From positions 1-15,541 of the forward strand of contig JABFXB010000099.1 in assembly GCA_013361975.1 (NCBI GenBank): 15,541 nt of DNA, read 5' to 3'. The position numbers were made by a program, and so were the translations under genes. Below are positions 8,016-13,966 of this stretch, piece after piece; the stretch's first letter is position 1; the number at the start of each line of letters is the position of its first letter. Origin of the DNA: Dermatophilaceae bacterium. Its GTDB lineage: Bacteria; Actinomycetota; Actinomycetes; Actinomycetales; Dermatophilaceae. The notes below the pieces were generated by a model, which saw nothing but the letters and a program-made list of their open reading frames with translations, had not been told where the DNA came from and searched no databases.

Positions 8016-8027
8016 GCGAGGGGGCCC

Positions 8028-8068
8028 GGGGCGTCGGAAAGTTCTTTCGCAAAGAAGTGACAAGCCCC
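8028..8068. repeat. Nested inverted repeats downstream of the ABC operon
   Basis: GGGGC (8028-8032) pairs with GCCCC (8064-8068) around an inner stem TTCTTT/AAAGAA (8042-8047 with 8051-8056). An alternative small dyad GAAAG-TT-CTTTC lies at 8037-8048. The segment is locally AT-richer. It shares the nine bases GTTCTTTCG with the repeat cluster at 9778-10031. It could be the operon terminator or an operator; no T-tract follows. The rest of the 8016-8274 gap shows only the two elements listed next. Confidence 0.35.
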
Positions 8069-8161
8069 GTAACCCAGGCCGGTGCACGTCGTTGTCAGCG
8101 CGGTGCCGGGCCGATTCTCGACCGGTTGAAGGCTCGTGCGCCGCGGGGTGGGGCCGTCTCT

Positions 8162-8184
8162 GAGGGGTGACGGCCTCACCCCTT
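8162..8184 (+). terminator. Inverted repeat, possible terminator of the ABC operon
   Basis: AGGGGTGA (8163-8170) pairs perfectly with TCACCCCT (8176-8183) over a five-base CGGCC loop, with a further G-T pair outside. The 8-bp GC-rich stem lies between the ABC operon stop and the promoter of the next gene. There is no U-tract, as is common for actinomycete terminators. It could instead be an operator near the downstream promoter. Confidence 0.4.
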
Positions 8185-8217
8185 CATCGTTCCTCGGCCG
8201 TCAGGGACGACCCGCCC

Positions 8218-8223
8218 TACAAT
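8218..8223 (+). promoter_or_regulatory. -10 box of the glycoside hydrolase gene
   Basis: TACAAT, one base from the TATAAT consensus, lies about 50 bases before the start codon in otherwise GC-rich DNA. No good -35 hexamer is visible at 17-18 bp upstream (CGGCCG), suggesting activator dependence. The predicted start near 8230 gives a leader of about 45 nt ending in GGAGGT (8265-8270), a good ribosome-binding site that fixes ATG 8275. Confidence 0.5.
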
Positions 8224-8274
8224 TCGAGGTGGGGGCGAGCAGGTCGCTCGACGGGGCTGAGCCTGGAGGTTGTC

Positions 8275-9771
8275 ATGGGCTCTCGACGCCTTGTCCTGAC
8301 GTGCGTCGCCGCGTGCTCGGCCGCGGCCCTCGTGCCCGGTCCGGGGGCCAGTGCGGTCACGGGGGTCACTGCGGTCACCGCGGTCACCGGCCAGCTGGCC
8401 ACCCCGTCCGCGGCCATTTTCCCCGCGGCAGACCCAGCCGCCGCCCCCGCTGCCACCACGCCGGCGGTCACGGCGCAGGCAGTGCTGAACCGGCTGACGA
8501 CGGCCCAGCGCATCGGCCAGCTCTTCATGGTCGGCGGTTCGGTGAAGGGGCTGCCGACCGCGACCCGCACCGCGATCAGCCGCTACCACGTCGGAAACCT
8601 CATCCTCACGGGCCGCACCACAGCGGGCGCAGCGCCGGTGCGGGCACTGACCGCGGGCGCGCAGTCGATGACGACGAATGCGGCCACGTCGGCCGTCCCG
8701 CTGCTCGTCGCCTCCGACCAGGAGGGCGGCCTCGTCCAGGTGCTGCAGGGCCCGTGGTTCTCGAGGATGCCCACCGCCCTGACGCAGGGCACCTTCACCG
8801 ATGCAGGTCTGACCCGGAGCGCCACCGTGTGGGGCAGCCAGGTGCTGCGCGCCGGCGTGAACGTCAACCTCGCCCCCGTCATGGACACGGTGTCGGCCGC
8901 GTTCGCGCCCCTGAACGCACCGATCGGGGCGCTGCAGCGCGAGTTCGGCCACACGCCCGCCGTCGTCGCCGAGAAGGGGTCGGCGTTCGTCCGCGGCATG
9001 CGCTCGACGGGAATGGCCTTGACTGCCAAGCACTTCCCCGGCCTCGGCCGCGTCACCGGCAACACCGACACGACGGCCGGCGTGACCGACCGGGTCACGA
9101 CGCGCACCTCGCCCGACATCGGTCCGTTCCGGTCGGCGGTCGGTGCGGGGGCGCAGCTGCTCATGGTCTCCTCCGCCATCTACAGCCGCATCGATGCCGC
9201 CCGGCCGGCGGTGTTCTCCCCCACCGTGATCACGGGGATGATCCGCGGCGACCTCCGCTTCGGGGGCGTCGTCATCAGCGACGACCTGGGGGCGGCCCGC
9301 GCGGTGCAGGCCTGGTCGCCCGGCACCCGCGCCGTCAACTTCCTCAACGCCGGTGGCGACGTCGTGCTGACCGTCGACCCGACGGTCGTACCGGCGATGG
9401 TGAACGCCGTCACCGCCCGGGTCACCACCAACGCGACCTTCCGTGCTCGCGTCAACGCGGCCGCGCTGCGGGTCCTCACCGTCAAGGCCGCCAACGGCCT
9501 GCTCGGCACGCGGATCGCCGTCACGGGGTCGCTGTCCACGTCGACGATCTCGTCGCTGCAGCGCTGGCTCGGCGTCACGCGTACGGGCACGCTGGGCAGC
9601 GCCACGATCAGGGCTTTGCAGGTGCGGGTCAACGTCCCGGCCACCGGTGTGTGGGGCAGCCGGTCGATGGGCGCCCTGCAGTCGTACCTCGGCATCGCCC
9701 ACGACGGCGCGACGACCTGGAACACCCGCACCGTGAGGCAGCTCCAGTCCTACCTCAACACCCAGCTCTGA
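8275..9771 (+). CDS. Secreted glycoside hydrolase family 3 protein with peptidoglycan-binding-like repeats
   Basis: This 498-residue protein has an N-terminal signal peptide: Arg-Arg at 4-5, a hydrophobic core 6-20 and a likely cut after ASA (25-27). A Val-Thr repeat and an Ala/Pro-rich linker lead to a GH3 domain (about 68-412) like the NagZ group of beta-N-acetylhexosaminidases that trim peptidoglycan. Visible motifs are DQEGG (148-152), KHFPG (252-256) and ISDDLG (334-339), the last carrying the likely nucleophile aspartate. The loop after KHFPG reads GNTDTTAG (262-269), so the histidine that serves as acid/base in NagZ (within DSH/DTH) is absent. The C-terminus (about 418-498) has two to three repeats resembling peptidoglycan-binding type 1 modules (LQRWLGV, LQVRVNV, LQSYLGI, LQSYLNT). 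It probably acts outside the membrane on the cell wall. It is monocistronic with its own promoter. Confidence 0.9.
   Translation: MGSRRLVLTCVAACSAAALVPGPGASAVTGVTAVTAVTGQLATPSAAIFPAADPAAAPAATTPAVTAQAVLNRLTTAQRIGQLFMVGGSVKGLPTATRTAISRYHVGNLILTGRTTAGAAPVRALTAGAQSMTTNAATSAVPLLVASDQEGGLVQVLQGPWFSRMPTALTQGTFTDAGLTRSATVWGSQVLRAGVNVNLAPVMDTVSAAFAPLNAPIGALQREFGHTPAVVAEKGSAFVRGMRSTGMALTAKHFPGLGRVTGNTDTTAGVTDRVTTRTSPDIGPFRSAVGAGAQLLMVSSAIYSRIDAARPAVFSPTVITGMIRGDLRFGGVVISDDLGAARAVQAWSPGTRAVNFLNAGGDVVLTVDPTVVPAMVNAVTARVTTNATFRARVNAAALRVLTVKAANGLLGTRIAVTGSLSTSTISSLQRWLGVTRTGTLGSATIRALQVRVNVPATGVWGSRSMGALQSYLGIAHDGATTWNTRTVRQLQSYLNTQL
8353..8388 (+). repeat. Four tandem 9-bp repeats (GCGGTCACC type)
   Basis: Four consecutive 9-mers lie at 8353, 8362, 8371 and 8380. 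The last two are identical (GCGGTCACC) and the first two differ at one to two bases. They encode the Val-Thr-Ala/Gly repeats just after the predicted signal peptide cleavage site. This is a potential slippage site that can lengthen the linker without a frameshift. Confidence 0.8.
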
Positions 9772-9777
9772 CCCCCA

Positions 9778-9828
9778 ATCGAAAGAACGCTCCGTCCCGT
9801 GGCATAGGTGACGAACCGTTCTCTCGAT
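9778..9828. repeat. Hairpin repeat unit 1 (reverse orientation)
   Basis: The left arm 9778-9796 pairs with 9810-9828 in 16 of 19 positions around a 13-nt loop. The left arm carries ATCGAAAG and the right arm CTCTCGAT. The A/C mismatch this gives on the + strand becomes a G-U pair on the - strand, so the unit appears inverted relative to units 3 and 4. It starts seven bases after the glycoside hydrolase stop and may serve as its terminator. Confidence 0.75.
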
Positions 9829-9851
9829 CACGGGGTGACGCCCACGTCTCC

Positions 9852-9873
9852 AATCGAAAGAACGCTCCGTCAC
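9852..9873 (-). repeat. Repeat unit 2, lone half-site
   Basis: A single arm ending in AAAGAACGCTCCGTCAC starts 75 bp after unit 1 and has no partner arm in the 32 bases that follow. It looks like a unit that lost one arm. Confidence 0.75.
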
Positions 9874-9905
9874 CCACCCGAACGGGCTCACGCACACCCA
9901 CTCCT

Positions 9906-9956
9906 ATCGAGAGAACGCTCCGTCACGTACCCGAGGTGACGGAGCGTTCTTTCGAT
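9906..9956 (+). repeat. Hairpin repeat unit 3
   Basis: The arms 9906-9926 and 9936-9956 form a 21-bp stem with a single G-T pair and a 9-nt loop. It is the best preserved copy. The size, the stem without a U-tract and the position between convergent genes fit a bidirectional terminator or a REP-like element. Confidence 0.85.
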
Positions 9957-9980
9957 CAAGGGGATCAGCGCGCAGCCCCG

Positions 9981-10031
9981 ATCGAGAGAACGCTCCGTCA
10001 CGGGGTCGGCGTTACGGAGCGTTCTTTCGAT
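9981..10031 (+). repeat. Hairpin repeat unit 4, overlapping the oxidoreductase 3' end
   Basis: The arms 9981-10001 and 10011-10031 pair in 20 of 21 positions counting one G-T pair (GTTACG replaces GTGACG). The unit starts exactly 75 bp after unit 3, as unit 2 does after unit 1. It contains the stop codon (9998-10000) and the last codons of the minus-strand oxidoreductase. Confidence 0.85.
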
Positions 10032-11704
10032 TGAGGGAGGGTGGGGGTGTCGAGGCGGACGTACGCGCGGCCCTGGGCGGGACGGCGGTCGACCTCTCCC
10101 GCGTCGGGCCACAGCGAGAAGGCGCGCTCGGCCTGGGCCGTGATCGTCAGGCTCGGGTTCACACCCAAGTTGGCCGAGACCGCGGACCCGTCGACGACGC
10201 TGATGCCCGGGTAGCCCCAGAGCCGCTGGTACGGGTCGAGCACGCCGGTCTCGGGCGAGTCGGAGATGACCGCACCGCCGAGGAAGTGCGCCGTCATCGG
10301 GATGTCGAGCACCTCGCCGATCGACGAGCCCGGCCAGGAACGCTCGCCCGTCGTGCGCTCGAGACGCTGCGCCATCGCCCGCACCGCGCGGTTGCCCTCG
10401 GGGATGTAGGTCGGGTTGGGCTCGCCGTGGCCCTGGGTCGAGGTCAGGTGCCAGCCGAGGAGCCCGCGCCGTCGGCTGACGGTGATCGAGTTGTCGCTCG
10501 TCTGCATCACCAGAGCGATGACGGTGCGCTCGCTCCACCGCCGCGACGACAGCGACCGCAGGAAGACGTAAGGGTGCCGGGCCGCGCCGCCGGCGAAGCG
10601 CAGCCAGCGGGGCACGCGGCCACCACCGTCGACCTGCATGACGGCGAGCGAGCCCATGAGGTTGGATCCCTTGCCGTAGCGGACGTTCTCGACGTGGGTG
10701 GTGTCGGACACGTGGAAGCTCGAGGTGATGGCGACACCGCGGGTCAGGTCGACGCCCTCGGGCACCCGCCGCGTCATGGCCCCGCCGAGCGCCTCCGAGT
10801 TGGTGCGGGTCAGCTCGCCCAGGTGGTCGGACACGTGCGGCAGCCCGTCGGCGTCCGCCTTCATCGCCTGCAGCAGCTGGGCCGTGCCCCAGGCCCCGGC
10901 CGCGACGACGACCTGCCCAGCGGTGACGGTGCGCTCCCCCGCCCGGCGACGACCCCACGCCCCGGTGCGGACGGTCGTGACGGCATACCCGTGCTCGGGC
11001 GACGCAGGGTCGAGGGGACGCACGCGCGTCACGGTGCGCAGCGGCTCGACGGTGACTCCCCGCCGCTCTGCCAGCGCGAGGTAGTTCTTGACGAGGGTGT
11101 TCTTGGCGCCGACGCGACAGCCGACCATGCAGTTGCCGCACTCGGTGCACCCGGTGCGGTCGGGGCCGGCCCCACCGAAGTACGGGTCGGGCACGCGCTT
11201 GCCGGGCTCGCCGAAGAAGACGCCGACGGGAGTCTTGCGGAACGTGTCACCGACGCCGAGGTCGGCCGCGGCGTCGCGCATGAGCTGCTCGACCGGGCCC
11301 TCGCACGGGTTGACGGTGACGCCGAGCATCCGCTGAGCCGTGGTGTAGTGCGGGGCGAGCTCGGCCTGCCAGTCGGTGATGTGCGCCCACTGCCGGTCGC
11401 GGAAGAACGGCGCGGGCGGCACGTAGAGGGTGTTCGCGTAGTTGAGCGAGCCGCCACCGACCCCCGCGCCCGCCAGCACGAGGCAGTCGGGCAGCCGGTG
11501 GATGCGCTGCACGCCGAAGCAGCCGAGACGCGGCGCCCAGACGTAGCGGCGCACGTCCCAGCTCGTGCGGGCGAAGTCGGCGTCCTCGAAACGGCGGCCC
11601 GCCTCGTAGACGTGGACCCGGTAGCCCTTCTCGGCGAGGCGCAGCGCCGCCACGGACCCGCCGAAGCCGGACCCGATGACGACGACGTCGTGGTCGAGCT
11701 CCAT
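9998..11704 (-). CDS. choD: GMC-family FAD-dependent oxidoreductase, ChoD-like
   Basis: This 568-residue flavoenzyme resembles the mycobacterial ChoD group (annotated cholesterol oxidases, about 580 residues). The FAD-binding motif GSGFGG lies at 11-16 and GAGVGGGSLNYAN at 79-91. The GMC C-terminal region has His473 (TAHFLGGA) and Asn516 (NLGVNPSLTI), positions of the usual catalytic His/Asn. A ferredoxin-like motif C-x2-C-x2-C-x3-C sits at Cys186, 189, 192 and 196 (CTECGNCMVGC), followed by KNTLVKNYL, typical of this subgroup. The start ATG 11704 puts the FAD motif ten residues in; a GTG at 11731 in frame is less likely as it has no ribosome-binding site. The final 11 residues (QSKERSVTPTP) come from repeat unit 4. 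The symbol rests on similarity and the guaB-guaB3 neighbourhood; the true substrate, sterol or other, is not shown by sequence. Confidence 0.88.
   Translation of the reverse strand: MELDHDVVVIGSGFGGSVAALRLAEKGYRVHVYEAGRRFEDADFARTSWDVRRYVWAPRLGCFGVQRIHRLPDCLVLAGAGVGGGSLNYANTLYVPPAPFFRDRQWAHITDWQAELAPHYTTAQRMLGVTVNPCEGPVEQLMRDAAADLGVGDTFRKTPVGVFFGEPGKRVPDPYFGGAGPDRTGCTECGNCMVGCRVGAKNTLVKNYLALAERRGVTVEPLRTVTRVRPLDPASPEHGYAVTTVRTGAWGRRRAGERTVTAGQVVVAAGAWGTAQLLQAMKADADGLPHVSDHLGELTRTNSEALGGAMTRRVPEGVDLTRGVAITSSFHVSDTTHVENVRYGKGSNLMGSLAVMQVDGGGRVPRWLRFAGGAARHPYVFLRSLSSRRWSERTVIALVMQTSDNSITVSRRRGLLGWHLTSTQGHGEPNPTYIPEGNRAVRAMAQRLERTTGERSWPGSSIGEVLDIPMTAHFLGGAVISDSPETGVLDPYQRLWGYPGISVVDGSAVSANLGVNPSLTITAQAERAFSLWPDAGEVDRRPAQGRAYVRLDTPTLPQSKERSVTPTP
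10979..10988 (-). repeat. Iterated 10-mer GTATGCCGTC inside the oxidoreductase gene
   Basis: It is in the sense direction of this minus-strand gene and encodes Tyr-Ala-Val (HGYAVTT) with the rare codon TAT. Confidence 0.55.
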
Positions 11705-11809
11705 GGCCCCAACCCTAGGCCGCCGCCCCACCGAAGGCTACCGAGAGTAATGATGCTCACCTGTGCCGGTCCGGGGACGCGCGAGGTGGACCAGGAGGAC
11801 GATGGAGGG
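11705..11809. promoter_or_regulatory. Divergent intergenic region between the oxidoreductase and the rhomboid/DUF2156 gene
   Basis: These 105 bases must hold both promoters. TACTCT on the minus strand (11749 down to 11744) fits TAnnnT and would give an oxidoreductase leader of about 30 nt. TAATGA (11748-11753) on the plus strand is a possible -10 for the other gene and overlaps it. Neither has a good -35. AGGAGGA at 11793-11799 is a ribosome-binding site for ATG 11810. The overlapping -10 boxes would make the two promoters exclusive, but this is weak inference. Confidence 0.3.
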
Positions 11810-13921
11810 ATGATCCGTCCTCGGGCGGTGATGCGACGCCTGCCAGTCACCAGCGCCCTCCTCGCCGTGATCCTCGCCCTGTCGGTCGCCACCCGGACCC
11901 TCTGGGACCCGCTGATCGACCGCTCCCTCCACACGAGCCTCGGCTACGGGCTGCCGGCCTTCGAGTCCGGCAGCTGGTGGACCCTGGTGGCCGGTGCCTT
12001 CTTCGCGGTGCGGCCCTTCCAGTACGTGCCGATCATCGTCGGCCTCGCCGTCTTCGGCGGGTTCGCCGAGTGGCGCCTCGGCCCGAGGAGGTATGCCGTC
12101 GCGCTGGCCGCCTGCCAGGTCGCCGGGGTGGTGGCGGCCGCCGGCATCCTCTGGGTCACCCGCGACCACGGGTACGTCTGGACGACCACCCTTGCGCGCG
12201 CCCGCGACGCCGGCCCCTCGGCCGCCTTCCTCGGTGCGGCGGCTGCAGCGACCGTGACCGTGACCCCGCCCTGGCGCGGGCGGGCGCGGACGCTGCTCGT
12301 CGCGTACGTCGTGCTCTTCCTCATCCACATGGGCGCCCTCGCCGACCTCGAGCACCTCCTCAGCGTCGGGCTGGGGCTGGCCCTCGGGCCCTTCCTCGTC
12401 GGTCGCAGACCGACCCTCACGAGACGGCAGCTCACCCGCCGGGACTTCCGGCTGCTCGCCTCGGGATTCTTCGTCGTCGCGGCGGCGGAGGTGGCGCTGC
12501 GTCCCTTCACCACGGCCGACGGACCCTTCATGGTCACGCTGTCCCCCGACGCCCGTGCCCAGGAGCTCTCCGACCCCGACCTCGCGTTCGGCGTCCTCCA
12601 GGTCGTGCTGTGGCTGTGGCTCGCCCGCTCGCTCTACAAGGGCCGGAGGCGCGCCTGGCGGTGGGCGGTCGCCCTGCTGGTCGTCGTGCTCGGGGTGCAG
12701 GTGGCCAACTACGGCTGGATGGTGGCGACCGGCGAGCCCGGCCTCCTGGCAGCCGGGTGGGAGGCGGTCGGCAACGGCGTCGGCCTCCTCGTGCTCGTGC
12801 TCGGACGGTACGCCTTCCGCAACCCGTCACCGCGACGTGCCCGCCGCACCCGCGGCAGCCTCGTGGCGCCCGCCGACGACGACCAGCGCGAGCAGGCCAC
12901 CGCGCTGCTGCGCGAGGAGGGCACCGTCAACCGGCTCGCCTGGATGACGACCTGGCCCGAGAACCGGTGGTTCACCAGCCCCGACCGGGTCGGCTACGTC
13001 GCCTACCGGGTGCACGCGGGGGTCGCCGTGGGCCTTTGCGACCCGGTCGCCGCCGACGAGGAGGACCGTGCGGCGCTGCTCGTCGAGTTCGCCGACCGGG
13101 TCCACGCCCAAGGGCTGCTGCCCTGCCTCTTCACGGTCAGCTCCGAGGCGTGCCTGCACGCCCGCGACCTGGGGTGGCACAGCCTCCAGGTCGCTGAGGA
13201 GGCGGTCATCGAGCTGCCGACCCTCGACTTCGTCGGCAAGGCCTGGCAGGACGTGCGCACCGCGCTCAACCAGGCGGGCAGGCTCGGCATCCACCTCAGC
13301 CTCCAGCCGCTCGCCCAGATGCCGCGAGGACTCCAGATGCAGGTCAAGGCCATCTCGTCCGAGTGGGTCGAGGACAAGGGCCTGCCCGAGATGGGCTTCA
13401 CCCTCGGTGGCGTCGACGAGGCGATGGACCCGGCGGTGCGCGTGGGCCTGGCCGTGGACGGCGAGTCGACCGTGCACGGCGTCACGTCGTGGATGCCGAT
13501 CCACGACGTCGGGGGTGCGGCGGTCGGCTGGACGCTCGACGTCATGCGCCGGCTCCCGGGCGGCTTCCGCTACTCGATGGAGTTCCTCATCGCCTCGGCC
13601 TGCCTGAGCTTCCGCGACGAGGGCTGCTCCGTCGTCTCACTGTCGGGCGCACCCCTGGCCCGCAGCGCCGCGAACGACGACGGACTCGACCGCGGCACGG
13701 TCGACGCGTTCCTCGACCGGCTCGGCCAGACGCTCGAGCCGTACTACGGCTTCCGTTCCCTGCTCGCCTTCAAGGCCAAGTTCCAGCCGGCGCACCACCC
13801 GCTCTACCTCGTCTTCCCGGACGAGGCGGCGCTGCCGCGGATCGGCCTGGCGCTCAGCCGGGCGTACCTGCCCGACGCGGGTGTGCGCGACCTCGTCGCG
13901 CTCGCGCGCACCGGTCACTGA
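11810..13921 (+). CDS. Membrane protein: rhomboid-like module fused to a DUF2156 (lysyl-phosphatidylglycerol synthase-like) domain
   Basis: This 703-residue protein has an N-terminal membrane module (about 14-197) with a rhomboid-like pattern: GPSAAFLGA with Ser137 where rhomboids have GxSG, and EHLLSVGLGLALG with His182 where they have the catalytic histidine. Two to three further helices follow (about 214-230, 258-273, 284-303, 319-333). The cytosolic domain from about 352 is DUF2156 / MprF C-terminal-like: DVRTALNQAGRLGI (481-494) and YYGFRSLLAFKAKFQPAHHPLYLVFP (645-670). That family moves amino acids from aminoacyl-tRNA to lipids such as phosphatidylglycerol, altering surface charge. Whether the rhomboid part cleaves peptides or only replaces the MprF flippase is unknown. 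ATG 11810 is chosen because of AGGAGGA upstream and a short tail before the first helix; ATG 11831 is possible. The gene is convergent with guaB3. Confidence 0.88.
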   Translation: MIRPRAVMRRLPVTSALLAVILALSVATRTLWDPLIDRSLHTSLGYGLPAFESGSWWTLVAGAFFAVRPFQYVPIIVGLAVFGGFAEWRLGPRRYAVALAACQVAGVVAAAGILWVTRDHGYVWTTTLARARDAGPSAAFLGAAAAATVTVTPPWRGRARTLLVAYVVLFLIHMGALADLEHLLSVGLGLALGPFLVGRRPTLTRRQLTRRDFRLLASGFFVVAAAEVALRPFTTADGPFMVTLSPDARAQELSDPDLAFGVLQVVLWLWLARSLYKGRRRAWRWAVALLVVVLGVQVANYGWMVATGEPGLLAAGWEAVGNGVGLLVLVLGRYAFRNPSPRRARRTRGSLVAPADDDQREQATALLREEGTVNRLAWMTTWPENRWFTSPDRVGYVAYRVHAGVAVGLCDPVAADEEDRAALLVEFADRVHAQGLLPCLFTVSSEACLHARDLGWHSLQVAEEAVIELPTLDFVGKAWQDVRTALNQAGRLGIHLSLQPLAQMPRGLQMQVKAISSEWVEDKGLPEMGFTLGGVDEAMDPAVRVGLAVDGESTVHGVTSWMPIHDVGGAAVGWTLDVMRRLPGGFRYSMEFLIASACLSFRDEGCSVVSLSGAPLARSAANDDGLDRGTVDAFLDRLGQTLEPYYGFRSLLAFKAKFQPAHHPLYLVFPDEAALPRIGLALSRAYLPDAGVRDLVALARTGH
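12091..12100 (+). repeat. Iterated 10-mer GTATGCCGTC inside the rhomboid/DUF2156 gene
   Basis: It encodes Tyr-Ala-Val (RRYAVAL) with the rare codon TAT, in the sense direction. Confidence 0.55.
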
Positions 13922-13966
13922 GGCGCCCGACCACCCGGGCCGGAGGCGCACCGGTCATCTTGGGGC

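Noticed and set aside
8016..8274. Cyclic di-AMP (ydaO) riboswitch before a cell-wall hydrolase gene
   Set aside because: The context is right for actinomycetes, but I could not align the conserved core. The predicted transcript start near 8230 leaves only about 45 nt of leader. A covariance-model search of 8016-8274 would decide.
9778..10031. CRISPR array
   Set aside because: Repeats occur in both orientations as hairpin arms, spacers are similar in length only pairwise (24 nt) and no cas genes are present.
8136..10034. Long plus-strand frame overlapping the glycoside hydrolase in another phase and running through the repeats
   Set aside because: Its protein is Arg/His/Pro-rich shadow sequence, and the repeated IERTLRH and ERSFD strings at its end only reflect the DNA repeats.
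11702..11731. GTG at 11731 as the oxidoreductase start
   Set aside because: It would add nine residues (Gly/Arg-rich) before the FAD motif without a ribosome-binding site; ATG 11704 fits the family spacing better.
13906..13957. 12-bp direct repeat GCGCACCGGTCA at 13906 and 13946
   Set aside because: There are only two GC-rich copies, one inside the end of the DUF2156 gene, and no structure or function is suggested; it could be a chance or a small duplication.
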